A stretch of DNA of 51,731 nt from the NCBI GenBank assembly GCA_049700035.1, contig JBNAWC010000004.1:1-51731 (forward strand). Direction: 5' to 3'. The notes under the pieces are model-generated. The model did not search any database, was not told the DNA's origin, and saw only the letters and a list, made by a program, of their open reading frames with translations. Source of the DNA: JAVZLQ01 sp049700035. Its GTDB lineage: Archaea; Thermoproteota; Bathyarchaeia; Bathyarchaeales; Bathycorpusculaceae. Both the position numbers and the translations under genes were made by a program. Of the stretch, positions 40,433 to 49,118 are shown one piece after another (the stretch's first letter is position 1; every line of letters begins with the position of its first letter).

Positions 40433-40837
40433 ATGCCGCGTGAATTTAGATACCGTGGATATACGCTTAATCAATTGCAAGGCATGTCAATGGATGAGTT
40501 CATCAGCTTACTTCCTGCAAGACCGCGAAGGACACTGCAACGCGGGCTTAAACCTCAACAGCGAATTCTTCTCGAAAACATAAGAAGAGCAAAAGAAACC
40601 CTTAGACAAGGCGGCAACGTAGTTGTAAAGACGCATGTGCGCGACATGGTTATTCTGCCCGAAATGGTTGGCATAACAATACACGTGCATAACGGCAAAG
40701 AGTTTGTTCCAGTTGAAATAAAGCCAGAGATGATTGGACACTATTTAGGCGAATTTGCCATCACAAACAAACCAGTAAAGCACGGAGCACCTGGCATTGG
40801 TGCATCTCGTTCTTCAATGTATGTGCCGCTGAAATAG
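40433..40837 (+). CDS. rps19: Ribosomal protein uS19
   Basis: 134 residues from ATG 40433 (MPREFRYRGYTLNQLQGM). VVVKTHVRDMVILPEMVGITIHVHNGKEFVPVEIKPEMIGHYLGEFAITNKPVKHGAPG is the S19 core. In most archaea L22, S3 and L29 follow, but here the next gene is on the opposite strand. The cluster ends with S19. Confidence 0.96.
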   Translation: MPREFRYRGYTLNQLQGMSMDEFISLLPARPRRTLQRGLKPQQRILLENIRRAKETLRQGGNVVVKTHVRDMVILPEMVGITIHVHNGKEFVPVEIKPEMIGHYLGEFAITNKPVKHGAPGIGASRSSMYVPLK

Positions 40838-40845
40838 CTTTTTAG

Positions 40846-41274
40846 TTATGCAGTGTATTCTCTTCCAGAAGGCTTCTTTTCCGCTTGTGTTTTCATCTCT
40901 GGAATCTGCGGCAAAGGTATCGGCGGAGGAATGTTTAGCGTTCTTGATATTATGACTGATTCTACTAATGCGACGTTAGAAATTGATTGTATAACAACTG
41001 GTGGTGGAGGTTTCTTCTCCTCATAATCCTTGTAAATTTTTTCAATTTCGCCTTTATCTCCGACAATGTAGGCTTTTCCCTTTAGGGTTATCTGCGCTAT
41101 AGAAGGATTAAAATTAATTGAGAGGATAAATGGAACTTCTAGGGAATCATCAGCCTTCTTTTCAAAACCCACAACATTTATGTTTGTGTTGATTTGAACT
41201 GGCGGGATGGGCTTTTTAATATCCAAGAAACGCTCAGCAGAAATGTTGGTTATTAAGACATTAACTCTAATCAT
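40846..41274 (-). CDS. Hypothetical beta-rich protein
   Basis: 142 residues with alternating strands (MIRVNVLITNISAERFLDIKK, INTNINVVGFEKK, LEVPFILSINFNPSIAQITLKGKAYIVGD) and a Pro-rich tail. The fold is reminiscent of archaeal SecB-like/small beta proteins, but I cannot confirm it. It is last in the cluster running from eS6 and converges on S19 with 8 nt between stops. Confidence 0.65.
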   Translation of the reverse strand: MIRVNVLITNISAERFLDIKKPIPPVQINTNINVVGFEKKADDSLEVPFILSINFNPSIAQITLKGKAYIVGDKGEIEKIYKDYEEKKPPPPVVIQSISNVALVESVIISRTLNIPPPIPLPQIPEMKTQAEKKPSGREYTA

Positions 41275-41321
41275 TAGCCCTCATCAGACTAACTTCAATA
41301 TTTCGTGTAATTTAAAGCTGT

Positions 41322-41552
41322 TCATTTTTCCGAAGGTTTATACTTAGTGAACCCACAGTGCCCACAAGTGTATCTGTCGCCGTGGTCAGCCATGAAATAT
41401 CCTGGACCGCACCTTTCGCATGTTGGGCGTAGCCTAACAACCTTGTCTTTTTCGATTTTGTACAGTGAAAATAAGCCTTTTCTCTTCTTTTTCTCTGTTT
41501 TCTGGGCTTTTCCTGCCTTTTCTTCTTTTGCGGGTTCTTCGCTTTTTGCCAT
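41322..41552 (-). CDS. rps27ae: Ribosomal protein eS31 (S27ae)
   Basis: 76 residues. An N-terminal Lys/Glu-rich extension is followed by LFSLYKIEKDKVVRLRPTCERCGPGYFMADHGDRYTCGHCGFTKY, the four-Cys zinc ribbon of S27ae. The N-terminal tail (about 28 residues) is longer than in many archaea. It starts 3 nt after the eS24 stop. Confidence 0.92.
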   Translation of the reverse strand: MAKSEEPAKEEKAGKAQKTEKKKRKGLFSLYKIEKDKVVRLRPTCERCGPGYFMADHGDRYTCGHCGFTKYKPSEK

Positions 41553-41555
41553 GTT

Positions 41556-41867
41556 TTACTCCTTTCCTTCTTCTTTCTTCTTTTCTTGGGGAACATTTCT
41601 GCTAATTATGTATTCTGGTTCAATAAGTTTCGCTTGCTCAAGCGTGTCATAAACGTTTGCCAACCCAGTGGCTACTTGTGTGCCCGTTTTTGTCTCGATT
41701 TTCTTTATGAAAACAAGTTCAATGTTAGCCTTTAAGGCGTCGGCAACGGCTTTTCTGACTTCTGCTCTCGGAGGCGTGCTACCAGTCTGGTTATGTTTTA
41801 ACTTGAAATAGACTTCTCTTCGCTTCAGGAGTGGATTTTTCTTTTCTGAAACTATTGTGATTTCCAT
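41556..41867 (-). CDS. rps24e: Ribosomal protein eS24
   Basis: 103 residues. MEITIVSEKKNPLLKRREVYFKLKH and GSTPPRAEVRKAVADAL...VFIKKIETKTGTQVATGLANVYDTLEQAKLIEPEYII match archaeal S24e throughout. The C-terminal QEKKKEEGKE is a charged tail. Confidence 0.95.
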   Translation of the reverse strand: MEITIVSEKKNPLLKRREVYFKLKHNQTGSTPPRAEVRKAVADALKANIELVFIKKIETKTGTQVATGLANVYDTLEQAKLIEPEYIISRNVPQEKKKEEGKE

Positions 41868-41908
41868 GTTGTTCCCCGTTTTAATGTTGAGTTGAATGTG
41901 CTGCCTTA

Positions 41909-42442
41909 TTATTTAGCTTTTCGAACGTTTTCCATGAGTTTTAAAATTTCTTCAATCTCTTTCTTTTTATCTTGAGTAGCTTTTATTAAAACCGCTCCTT
42001 GACGTGGTTGCCCATAAATTACAAACGAGTTTTCTGGCGCATAACGAACGGCGATTAGAGCAAGCAAATCTTCTTCTCCATCAACAAAAATCTTAACATT
42101 AACATTGCAGTTTAACGCTTCTTTTATAGCCTTTACAGCCTCCTCGGTTATCGTTCCCGCTGGGTTCACAATGCGCATCTCCTTTTCCACTGGCAAACTT
42201 AACGGCTGGGTTTTCTTTCGCATCACTTTGTTGTCAACGATTGCAAGTTTTGGGAGAACCCCATTTTTCATAAGGTTCTTTGAAACGGTGTCGCCAACTG
42301 ATATTATGGCTGGCGGCTTTTCACGTTCAATCATGCTTTTTATTCTGGCAGTTGTTTCGTTGAATGAGCCTTGAATTAATATGCCAAGCGGCTCCTTCAG
42401 TTTTATACGCAGTTCTGGAGTTAAAACATACATGGAAGCCAA
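41909..42442 (-). CDS. GTP-dependent dephospho-CoA kinase
   Basis: 177 residues of the former DUF359 family. It phosphorylates 3'-dephospho-CoA with GTP, the last step of archaeal CoA synthesis. Visible motifs are MYVLTPELRIKLKEPLGIL, PAIISVGDTVSKNL, PKLAIVDNKVMRK, RIVNPAGTITEEAVKAI, and KIFVDGEEDLLALIAVRYAPENSFVIYGQPRQGAVLIKA with conserved acidic residues. It sits between Spt4 and eS24, the usual archaeal place. Confidence 0.93.
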   Translation of the reverse strand: MASMYVLTPELRIKLKEPLGILIQGSFNETTARIKSMIEREKPPAIISVGDTVSKNLMKNGVLPKLAIVDNKVMRKKTQPLSLPVEKEMRIVNPAGTITEEAVKAIKEALNCNVNVKIFVDGEEDLLALIAVRYAPENSFVIYGQPRQGAVLIKATQDKKKEIEEILKLMENVRKAK

Positions 42443-42443
42443 T

Positions 42444-42629
42444 TTACCTAACCTTTAAAGCGTATTGTCCCTTCTCTTTTATGTTCATGGCTTTCGCTAT
42501 TGCCGAGCCTTGTGGGTCAAAAATTATCACTAGACCGTTGAAATCGTCGCTTAGGGATGAACTTTTACATTTTGGGCATGTGCTCTCCCTTGTTATGAAG
42601 TGGCAAGTCGTGCACGCTTTTTCGCTCAT
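42444..42629 (-). CDS. spt4: Transcription elongation factor Spt4 (RpoE'')
   Basis: 61 residues. KACTTCHFITRESTCPKCKSSSLSDDFNGLVIIFDPQGSAIAKAMNI shows the four-Cys zinc finger and the DxSxW-like Spt5-contact strand of archaeal Spt4. It partners Spt5 on RNA polymerase. The stop of Rpo7 directly precedes its ATG. Confidence 0.93.
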   Translation of the reverse strand: MSEKACTTCHFITRESTCPKCKSSSLSDDFNGLVIIFDPQGSAIAKAMNIKEKGQYALKVR

Positions 42630-43235
42630 TTAAGCACCTCTATTTTTAGTTTCTTCTGTTCCTTCAGCCTTTTTTGCTGCGCCTTCCTTTATTTTCTGCA
42701 CGTCTTGTTCAATCCACTCCAGCTTACCTAAAAATGGTTGTCTTGCAGTTACTCCTATTTTGCCAGAACTTCCAACTCTTCCAAGAGAAACAGCTGTTAT
42801 TCTAACGCGAACCGGGTCGCCGTTCATTAGTTTTCTTTTTGTCTCTTTTCCTTGTAGAACTCCCTGTTTTTCGTCGTAGGATATGAAGTCGTCCATTAAC
42901 TGTGAAACATGAAGCAAAGCGTCCACTGGTCCTATGCGTACGAACGCTCCGAAATCGGCGATTTCAACAACTTCGCCTTCTACGATTTCTTGGATTTGCG
43001 GAAAGAACGTTAACAGTGAAAAAGTTACCTTGTGGTAGGTTGCGCCGTCGCCTGGAATTATTTTTCCAGTTGGGCTTACGTTTACGTCTGTTACGGCTAT
43101 GACATAGCCTAACTCTTCGTCAACGACTCCCTCATATTTTGCCTTAACTTGCTGTCGTCCCACAACGTCAAGTGGGTTACCAAATGTTTCTGGTGGGATG
43201 CGAATAGTGTCTTCCAAAGTGATGAGTTTAAACAA
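42630..43235 (-). CDS. rpoE: DNA-directed RNA polymerase subunit Rpo7 (RpoE')
   Basis: 202 residues from TTG 43235 with GGAGG ten nt upstream; GTG/ATG starts further up would overlap the PIN gene. FKLITLEDTIRIPPETFGNPLDVVGRQQVKAKYEGVV is the N-terminal tip domain and IVEGEVVEIADFGAFVRIGPVDALLHVSQLMDDF the S1/OB domain. With Rpo4 it forms the stalk of archaeal RNA polymerase and holds the transcript. Confidence 0.93.
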   Translation of the reverse strand: MFKLITLEDTIRIPPETFGNPLDVVGRQQVKAKYEGVVDEELGYVIAVTDVNVSPTGKIIPGDGATYHKVTFSLLTFFPQIQEIVEGEVVEIADFGAFVRIGPVDALLHVSQLMDDFISYDEKQGVLQGKETKRKLMNGDPVRVRITAVSLGRVGSSGKIGVTARQPFLGKLEWIEQDVQKIKEGAAKKAEGTEETKNRGA

Positions 43236-43239
43236 GGGG

Positions 43240-43662
43240 TTATATCCTCCCATCAATTTCCAAGCGTGACTTTTGTCTCACATAAATAACTGGCACACTT
43301 ATATTTCTTAACCTTCTCCTCAATATTCTGTCATTTGTGAAAACTGGAATTTTCCATTTGCTTGCAAATTCAACAATATCGTCATCTGGCGAAATAAAAT
43401 CCCCGCTCCTTTCAACTAGTTTACAGTTTTCAGCCAACCGTAATGCGTAAGCAGCCTTTTTACGCATGTTCGGCGCACCATGTTCTGCAAGCTTTCCAAG
43501 TTCTCTTCGAACGCTTGAGAGCAAGATTGGCTCGATGTTTGCCTTTAAAAGGTTTCTTAACTCTTCGAAGATGTCAATTTTAAATTGTAGCGGAGCAAAT
43601 AACGCGTTTGAATCTAAAATAACCTTCACCTTCGCTTTTTTACGCTTGTTTTTATTCGCCAT
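43240..43662 (-). CDS. PIN-domain protein (Fcf1-like)
   Basis: 140 residues from ATG 43662. KVILDSNALFAPLQ carries the first Asp, LLSSVRRELGKL the Glu, and SPDDDIVEFASKWKIPVFTNDRILRRRL the later Asp pair of a PIN nuclease. The gene always lies between aIF2-gamma and Rpo7 in archaea and is related to eukaryotic Fcf1/Utp24, an rRNA processing nuclease. A ribosome-maturation role is likely. Its ATG overlaps the aIF2-gamma stop (TAATG). Confidence 0.88.
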   Translation of the reverse strand: MANKNKRKKAKVKVILDSNALFAPLQFKIDIFEELRNLLKANIEPILLSSVRRELGKLAEHGAPNMRKKAAYALRLAENCKLVERSGDFISPDDDIVEFASKWKIPVFTNDRILRRRLRNISVPVIYVRQKSRLEIDGRI

Positions 43663-44912
43663 TAACGCATTGTCCCGTACCCTATGAGTCTCCATCTTCC
43701 CGCCATTTTCCTACTTATCGCCACTCTTGATTCTGGCTGTGCGCAAACTGGTCTCGTGAGTTTAAGGGTAATCACTCCCTTTTTTACTGCGGAGACCTTT
43801 CCAACAGTTACGGCTGCGCCTACATGCAAGAGCAGCGTTTCGTTCAAGCTTATTTCTTCGACTTTCATCAAATCCTTGGTTCCCACAGCCCTTTCGAGAA
43901 TATGCGTCTCCAACGTTAACTCCGACAGTGTTGGCGGGAGCGTGTCGGATTTACCAACCATGTTTCCCGTCAAACCGTCAGCCTTAGAAAATGAGGGATC
44001 TAGTAGCGTTCCAACACCCACAAGTCCACCGCAACGGGCTTCATTCACGTTTCTTCCGCCCGCATGTAAGCTGACAATTTCGCTGAACAGCGGATGGTAT
44101 GCGCTTTTTCCCTCCTTTTCAAGCGCTATTCCAGGTCTTATCTCTATCTCGTCTCCAACCTTAAATTTGCCCTGCAGAATTGTACCTCCGATGACGCCGC
44201 CCTCTAACTTTTCTATTGGCGTGCCAGGCTTGTTCACGTCGAAGGAGCGTACAACATACATTAAAGGAGGCTTTGTTTCATCTCTTTTTGGTGTTGGTAT
44301 AAACTCTTCCATTGCTTGTACAAGAACATCAATGTTTACTTTGCGTTGGGCTGAAACAGGAATTATTGGAGCATTTTCAGCGATTGTTCCCTTAACAAAG
44401 TTCTTTATCTCCTGATAGCTTTCACGCGCCCTCTTCTCGTCAATTATGTCTATCTTGTTCTGCACAATAACTATGTTTTTTACGCCCACGATTTCAGCTG
44501 CAGCCAAGTGCTCCCTAGTTTGCGGTTGTGGGCAAGGTTCATCAGCCGCTATTACTAGTAACGCTCCATCCATTATTGCTGCTCCAGAAAGCATTGTTGC
44601 CATCAAGGCTTCATGTCCAGGGGCATCCACAAAACTTACGGCGCGTATGAAAGTTGTTTTTGACCCACAGTTTGGGCATGTTGTTTGTGTAGTGTAATTT
44701 TTTGGCGGTTCGCATTGTGGGCACTTGTATATGGGCATATCTGCATAACCAAGTTTTATTGTTATGCCTCGCTTTAACTCTTCACTGTGTTTTGAAGCCC
44801 AAACTCCCGTTAATGCTTGTACGAGCGTTGTTTTTCCATGGTCAACATGCCCCATGGTGCCAATGTTGATTTCAGGCTGTCTTGGTAAACTTGGTTGTTT
44901 TTCCTTGCTCAT
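43662..44912 (-). CDS. eif2g: Translation initiation factor aIF2 gamma
   Basis: 416 residues. G1 GHVDHGKTTL near residue 21, a Cys4 zinc knuckle (YKCPQCEPPKNYTTQTTCPNCG cut between), G3 DAPGHEALMATML, G4 QNKIDI, and the SAQRK loop mark the GTPase domain. Two beta-barrel domains follow to the RLIGYGTMR end. It brings initiator tRNA to the small subunit. It follows eS6 after 70 nt. Confidence 0.97.
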   Translation of the reverse strand: MSKEKQPSLPRQPEINIGTMGHVDHGKTTLVQALTGVWASKHSEELKRGITIKLGYADMPIYKCPQCEPPKNYTTQTTCPNCGSKTTFIRAVSFVDAPGHEALMATMLSGAAIMDGALLVIAADEPCPQPQTREHLAAAEIVGVKNIVIVQNKIDIIDEKRARESYQEIKNFVKGTIAENAPIIPVSAQRKVNIDVLVQAMEEFIPTPKRDETKPPLMYVVRSFDVNKPGTPIEKLEGGVIGGTILQGKFKVGDEIEIRPGIALEKEGKSAYHPLFSEIVSLHAGGRNVNEARCGGLVGVGTLLDPSFSKADGLTGNMVGKSDTLPPTLSELTLETHILERAVGTKDLMKVEEISLNETLLLHVGAAVTVGKVSAVKKGVITLKLTRPVCAQPESRVAISRKMAGRWRLIGYGTMR

Positions 44913-44982
44913 CTGTCCATTTCCCGTAATTTTACAAACTATTGAAAGTTAACAGTGCATACTAATAAATGTTAATTGCAAC

Positions 44983-45423
44983 CTAAGAATTGGCGTTTTC
45001 TCCTTCTTGAGTTTTAGTTTCCTTTGTTTCGCGTGGTTTCTTCGCCTTAGCCTTTTTGCTCTCTTTTTCCTCTTTCGGAGGCGCCACGATTTTCATGTTC
45101 ACCTGCACAATCTCGTCTGTTATTACGTTTCCACGCACAGTCTTTCTTCTTCTCTCTCCTTCTTGTCTAGGGTTAAAACCAACCCCTCCACTCAAAATAA
45201 CTTGCCGACGCACCCCGCCGTGAACATTTGGTCTCATAGGGAATCCATCTTTATCCGAGCCTCCAGTAATCTGCACTTTCTTTCCAGGCATGTCCACTAT
45301 GGAACCATCCAATATTTCTCCTATTTTTCTTCCAATCAACGGTGCTGCGCGTGCTTCTTCTAACTCAACAACTTTTGATGTTCCAGACTCTGGGTCGGAT
45401 ATGATTACTTTGAATTTTGCCAT
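44983..45423 (-). CDS. rps6e: Ribosomal protein eS6
   Basis: 146 residues. MAKFKVIISDPESGTSKVVEL, GRKIGEILDGSIVDMPGKKVQITGGSDKDGFPMRPNVHGGVRRQVILSGGVGF, and RRRKTVRGNVITDEIVQVNMKIV match S6e. A Lys/Glu-rich tail follows. It is the first gene of the eS6-aIF2g cluster. Confidence 0.96.
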   Translation of the reverse strand: MAKFKVIISDPESGTSKVVELEEARAAPLIGRKIGEILDGSIVDMPGKKVQITGGSDKDGFPMRPNVHGGVRRQVILSGGVGFNPRQEGERRRKTVRGNVITDEIVQVNMKIVAPPKEEKESKKAKAKKPRETKETKTQEGENANS

Positions 45424-45543
45424 GCGGTTTTCTCTCCGCGATTGTTATGAAAGTTGAAGGTCTTGCTTTTAAGGATTTACAAAGTCTTCTGTATGTTTGC
45501 TTGATTTTCAACTTCTGTTACGCTTCGCCTCGCTTAGATTCGC

Positions 45544-47001
45544 CTATTCGACGTGCACTCTAAATAGGTCTACGTCCTCGCGCATGGCCGGCGTTAACTC
45601 AAGGAAATCTCTAACTGCACGTTTAACGTCTTTTGATTGCGTCACATACCTTCCAACAACTACTATGTCAGCTCCTTTTTCCAAAGCTTCTCTGGCAGTT
45701 TCGGGAACGATTCCGCCAGCGACAGCAATCAAAAAGCGCTTGTCACTGAAAGTCTGCCGCAGCTCTTGGATAAGCTCTAGCCCTATCGTTCTTCCGCTTT
45801 CTTGGTCTATTCCTCGGTGTAGAATGATTACATCTGGGAACTCTTTAAGCTGTTTCAGTTTCTTTACTGGGTCTTCGACGTTTAACATGTCAACAAACGC
45901 GTATATGCCAAGCCTTTTTGCTTCATGTATAAAGGCATCTAAAGTTTCAACTGGTGCAAGTCCAGCAGCAATCACAGCATCTGCGGTTTCATCATAGGCT
46001 AAGTCAACCTCAACTTTTCCCACATCCAAGGTTTTCAAGTCAGCAATAATAAACACGTCTTTGGCTATTTCCCGCAAGTCGCTTATCACTTTCGTGCCAT
46101 ACCTTTTAATTAATGGAGTTCCAGCCTCAAGTATTATTCTATCGCTTCTTGGAATTTGGGTTAAAATCCTCTTTGTCCTATCCAAATCTGGTATGTCAAG
46201 CGAAATCTGCACGTATGGTGGCCTCCAGAGGCGCGGCACCTGGAAACCCATTATCGGATGTTTAGCCCTATCCTTATCATAGAAAAGCTTCTCTAATGAT
46301 GGATACTTTGCCAAAGCTCTTTTCAACGCAAGCTTTGTCGCACCATAATTATAATGGTACAGTTTACGGTAATCACTTGCTTGAGGATGCACAAAGGCGC
46401 TGCACACAATAACCCAATCATCAATCTTATCCTTGGGAATCAAACCCTCCTCAACAGCATCCGCAACAGCCTTCGCAACAGCAAACTGCACAGGACCAAA
46501 AATCTTGTTTGCATCATCAAGGCTTTTAACAGTAACCTTTGGAACAAGCAAGGTATGCGGCTTAGGCGGAAGATTAGGCCTAATAACAGCCAAAAGCGGA
46601 GTGTGACCCTGCGAGAGACTTGTCAAACCAGCAGCAAAAGCCTCACCAACAGGGCCTTCCTTGTCTCCTATTAAAAGGTCAATGTGCGCCACTTCGTTGC
46701 CTTCACCCACCAAAGCCTCACCAATCAGATACGCGTATTTTTTTTGAAGCTCGACAGTATCCGACAACAAGTTTGCCGACTCCTCCTGCACAAGCGCATC
46801 AAAGTCGACATTAAACTCCTTAAGCCAAGAATACAACGTGTCCCTATGAATATTCAATACCTTCGCAGTTCCGGAAACTGTAGGCTTTGTCGGCCTTCCA
46901 GCTAAAAGGCTTCGCGTTTTAACCTCTTTTTTCACGGCATCTCTAAGAATTTGAACTAGTTCTTCCCTTGATTTTGGTTTTCTAACGTCGCGTTCCGACA
47001 T
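45544..47001 (-). CDS. fae-hps: HTH-Fae-Hps fusion (formaldehyde-activating enzyme and hexulose-6-phosphate synthase)
   Basis: 485 residues from ATG 47001. Residues ~1-80 are an added N-terminal domain with a helix-turn-helix look (TVSGTAKVLNIHRDTLYSWLKEFNV). Residues ~88-245 are Fae: IGEALVGEGNEVAHIDLLIGDK with the catalytic His, then KDKIDDWVIVCSAFVHPQASD. Residues ~265-480 are Hps: VQISLDIPDLDR, IILEAGTPLIKRYG, FIIADLKTLDVGKVE, VAGGIVPETA. Fae binds formaldehyde to a pterin carrier; Hps joins formaldehyde to ribulose-5-phosphate or runs in reverse to make it. Fae-Hps fusions are known in archaea; the HTH extension is the odd part. Confidence 0.92.
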   Translation of the reverse strand: MSERDVRKPKSREELVQILRDAVKKEVKTRSLLAGRPTKPTVSGTAKVLNIHRDTLYSWLKEFNVDFDALVQEESANLLSDTVELQKKYAYLIGEALVGEGNEVAHIDLLIGDKEGPVGEAFAAGLTSLSQGHTPLLAVIRPNLPPKPHTLLVPKVTVKSLDDANKIFGPVQFAVAKAVADAVEEGLIPKDKIDDWVIVCSAFVHPQASDYRKLYHYNYGATKLALKRALAKYPSLEKLFYDKDRAKHPIMGFQVPRLWRPPYVQISLDIPDLDRTKRILTQIPRSDRIILEAGTPLIKRYGTKVISDLREIAKDVFIIADLKTLDVGKVEVDLAYDETADAVIAAGLAPVETLDAFIHEAKRLGIYAFVDMLNVEDPVKKLKQLKEFPDVIILHRGIDQESGRTIGLELIQELRQTFSDKRFLIAVAGGIVPETAREALEKGADIVVVGRYVTQSKDVKRAVRDFLELTPAMREDVDLFRVHVE

Positions 47002-47013
47002 TATGCCACTCAC

Positions 47014-47237
47014 TCAGCGATAATTTACGGCATAGAGATATATAAGAGTGTCGGAAAAACTTCCACACACATCCAGACAACAGTATTATACAAGCGGAAA
47101 TTCTCGCTTTACACCCTTGGGCTTCTCTTTAGCCGACAATGGGATGTCGGGTTTTTAACTTTGTGTAGCGTTTTTAGATTGGTAAGCCTAAAATACTTTG
47201 GTGCGATTAAAGGCTAAATTCATGCGAGGGTATGAAA
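47014..47237. promoter_or_regulatory. Divergent regulatory region of fae-hps and a small membrane gene
   Basis: A TATA-like TTATATAT (minus strand, 47037-47044) lies ~25 nt before the fae-hps start. Just upstream of it, GTGT-c-GGAA-aaac-TTCC-ACAC (47048-47068) is an imperfect inverted repeat. CCGACA-ATGGGA-TGTCGG followed by GTTTTT (47133-47156) is a perfect 6-bp hairpin that could be an operator or a plus-strand terminator. TGTCGG occurs at both places, so it may be a shared recognition element. Confidence 0.5.
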
Positions 47238-47417
47238 ATGCGATGGTATGATATAATGTGCTTTTTAGTATTCTTCGTCGGCGTGGTTCTATTTTTGTAT
47301 GGAGCAAACTATTATGACGCCTTGGTGGGTTGGACTGGTGTGGCTTTGGTTGTCGGCGCGTTTTTCGCTGCAATTTTCTTTAAGGTTTATGAACTTTTGA
47401 GCAGGCGTAGAGGATAG
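47238..47417 (+). CDS. Small membrane protein, 59 aa
   Basis: Starts at ATG 47238 with GAGGG seven nt upstream; ATG 47232 overlaps that site. Two hydrophobic helices (MCFLVFFVGVVLFLYGANYY and GWTGVALVVGAFFAAIFFKVY) and a basic end (RRRG) are visible. Family unknown. It is divergent from fae-hps and converges on the M32 peptidase gene. Confidence 0.6.
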   Translation: MRWYDIMCFLVFFVGVVLFLYGANYYDALVGWTGVALVVGAFFAAIFFKVYELLSRRRG

Positions 47418-47418
47418 T

Positions 47419-48951
47419 TTAGAAACCGTAAAGTTTTGAGTATTTGCCCTCCAAATATTGCAGATATGGTTTGACGTTTAGTTCCGTACCCGTTATTTTC
47501 TTTATTAAGTCGGCGGGGTCGTAAAGGTTACCGTATCTATGTACGTTGTTTATGAGCCAACTCTTTATCGAGTGAAAGTCTCCTTTGCTGACCTTTTCTT
47601 TCCAGTCTGGCAAGTCTCTTTCCATCTGTGCGAGTATTTGTCCGCTATAGATGTTGCCAAGCGCGTAGCTTGGGAAATAACCGAAAAGTCCGCTTGCCCA
47701 ATGCGTATCTTGCATTACTCCTTCTGAGTCATTCTCGATGATTAAGCCCAAATACTCCCTATAACTTTGGTTCCAAACATCGGGAAGCTCCTTTACAGCT
47801 AGTTTTTCGGCAAACAAGTCTCTTTCTATGTTGAACCTTATGATTATGTGTAGGCAATATGTGACCTCGTCTGCTTCAACTCGTATTTTTGAAGGTTTCA
47901 CCTCGTTTACCGCGTGAACAAAACTGTCTAGGTCTACGTCTGAAAAGGCGGCACCTGTTAATTCCTTGAGTTTTGGGAAGAAGTAAACCCAAAATTCTCT
48001 TGACCTTCCGACGATGTTCTCTACAAAACGTGATTGGGACTCGTGGAACCCTGATGAGCATGCTGTCCCGACCGGCTGGTAAATCCATTCTCGGTTTAGG
48101 TTCTGCTCATATAAGGCGTGTCCTGCTTCATGCAAAACTGAAAATATGGATGACGCGAAGTTGTCTTCGTAGTAATGTGTTGTAATGCGGACATCATCAT
48201 AATAACCTGTTGTAAAGGGATGCTCCGTTTCGTCAATTCTGCCTCCAGCAGCATTTGATTCTACGTCATATTCAACAGCCTTTGCGAGTTCTCTTGCAAT
48301 TTTGCGCTGCACGTCTATTGGAATCTTCCGCTGTAAAATGCTGGTGTCCGGCTTTTTTGGAGATGTTTGACACCTGTTTAGTATCGAAACAAGTCCATAT
48401 TTAAGTTCGCTGAAAACTTTTGTTATTGTTTCCGCGGTCATTTTCGGTTCAAAAATGTCGATTAAGGCGTCATAGGGCGTTTTTGTCTGCTTAACATCCA
48501 TTAAAATTTCAGCAGCTTTCTTCTCCAATTCCAAGAGCTTTTCCAGTTCAGGTCTAAACATGCCAAAGTTTTTTGCAGCCTTCGCCTTCTTCCAAACGTC
48601 AGTTGTTATCGCCCTTTGTTTCGCGATGGCAGCAACAAGCTCTGCTGGAAGCCTCGTTTGTTCATCATACTGTTTCTTTATAAGGTAAATGTTCCGTTTC
48701 TGAACAGCGTTCAAAATCTCATAATGTGGGCCGCGCATTATCTCTTCAAGCAGTTTCCCAATTTCTGGGTCGGTGCTCATTTTATGCTCTATTGTGCTGA
48801 GCAGGGCAAGCTGTTGGCTTCTAAGTTCAATTGCCTTTGGAGGCATCATTGTCTCCATGTCCCAGTGTATTATGGACTCTGCTGATTGGAAAATGAACAA
48901 ATCTCTAACTTTCTCCATTAACCTCTTATAATTCGCTTCTAACGTTTCCAT
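47419..48951 (-). CDS. M32 family metallocarboxypeptidase (Taq type)
   Basis: 510 residues, normal family length. The zinc site HEAGHALYEQ near residue 270 has the HExxH core, and downstream Glu is in GFHESQSRFVEN. ESIIHWDMETMMPPKAIELRSQQLALLS near the N-terminus and DTHWASGLFGYFPSYALGNIYS near the C-terminus are family signatures. It removes C-terminal residues from peptides in the cytoplasm. Single gene. Confidence 0.95.
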   Translation of the reverse strand: METLEANYKRLMEKVRDLFIFQSAESIIHWDMETMMPPKAIELRSQQLALLSTIEHKMSTDPEIGKLLEEIMRGPHYEILNAVQKRNIYLIKKQYDEQTRLPAELVAAIAKQRAITTDVWKKAKAAKNFGMFRPELEKLLELEKKAAEILMDVKQTKTPYDALIDIFEPKMTAETITKVFSELKYGLVSILNRCQTSPKKPDTSILQRKIPIDVQRKIARELAKAVEYDVESNAAGGRIDETEHPFTTGYYDDVRITTHYYEDNFASSIFSVLHEAGHALYEQNLNREWIYQPVGTACSSGFHESQSRFVENIVGRSREFWVYFFPKLKELTGAAFSDVDLDSFVHAVNEVKPSKIRVEADEVTYCLHIIIRFNIERDLFAEKLAVKELPDVWNQSYREYLGLIIENDSEGVMQDTHWASGLFGYFPSYALGNIYSGQILAQMERDLPDWKEKVSKGDFHSIKSWLINNVHRYGNLYDPADLIKKITGTELNVKPYLQYLEGKYSKLYGF

Positions 48952-49118
48952 AGGCGTTTTCTCCCAAATTTTGAAGAGTATAATCTTCGCAGTTTTCCTA
49001 TTTGAGTTTTAATTCACAAAAACGCTTTAATACGCTTCTTAAAGGAAATTGGGCTGTTCGCTAAACAAGTATTTATATTTGTTATCGCGTGTATTTAACG
49101 CCAAAAAGGTGCATGTTA

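Noticed and set aside
41312..41596. A 94-aa Lys/Arg-rich frame overlapping eS31
   Set aside because: It is the eS31 gene in another frame. The eS31 frame has the zinc ribbon.
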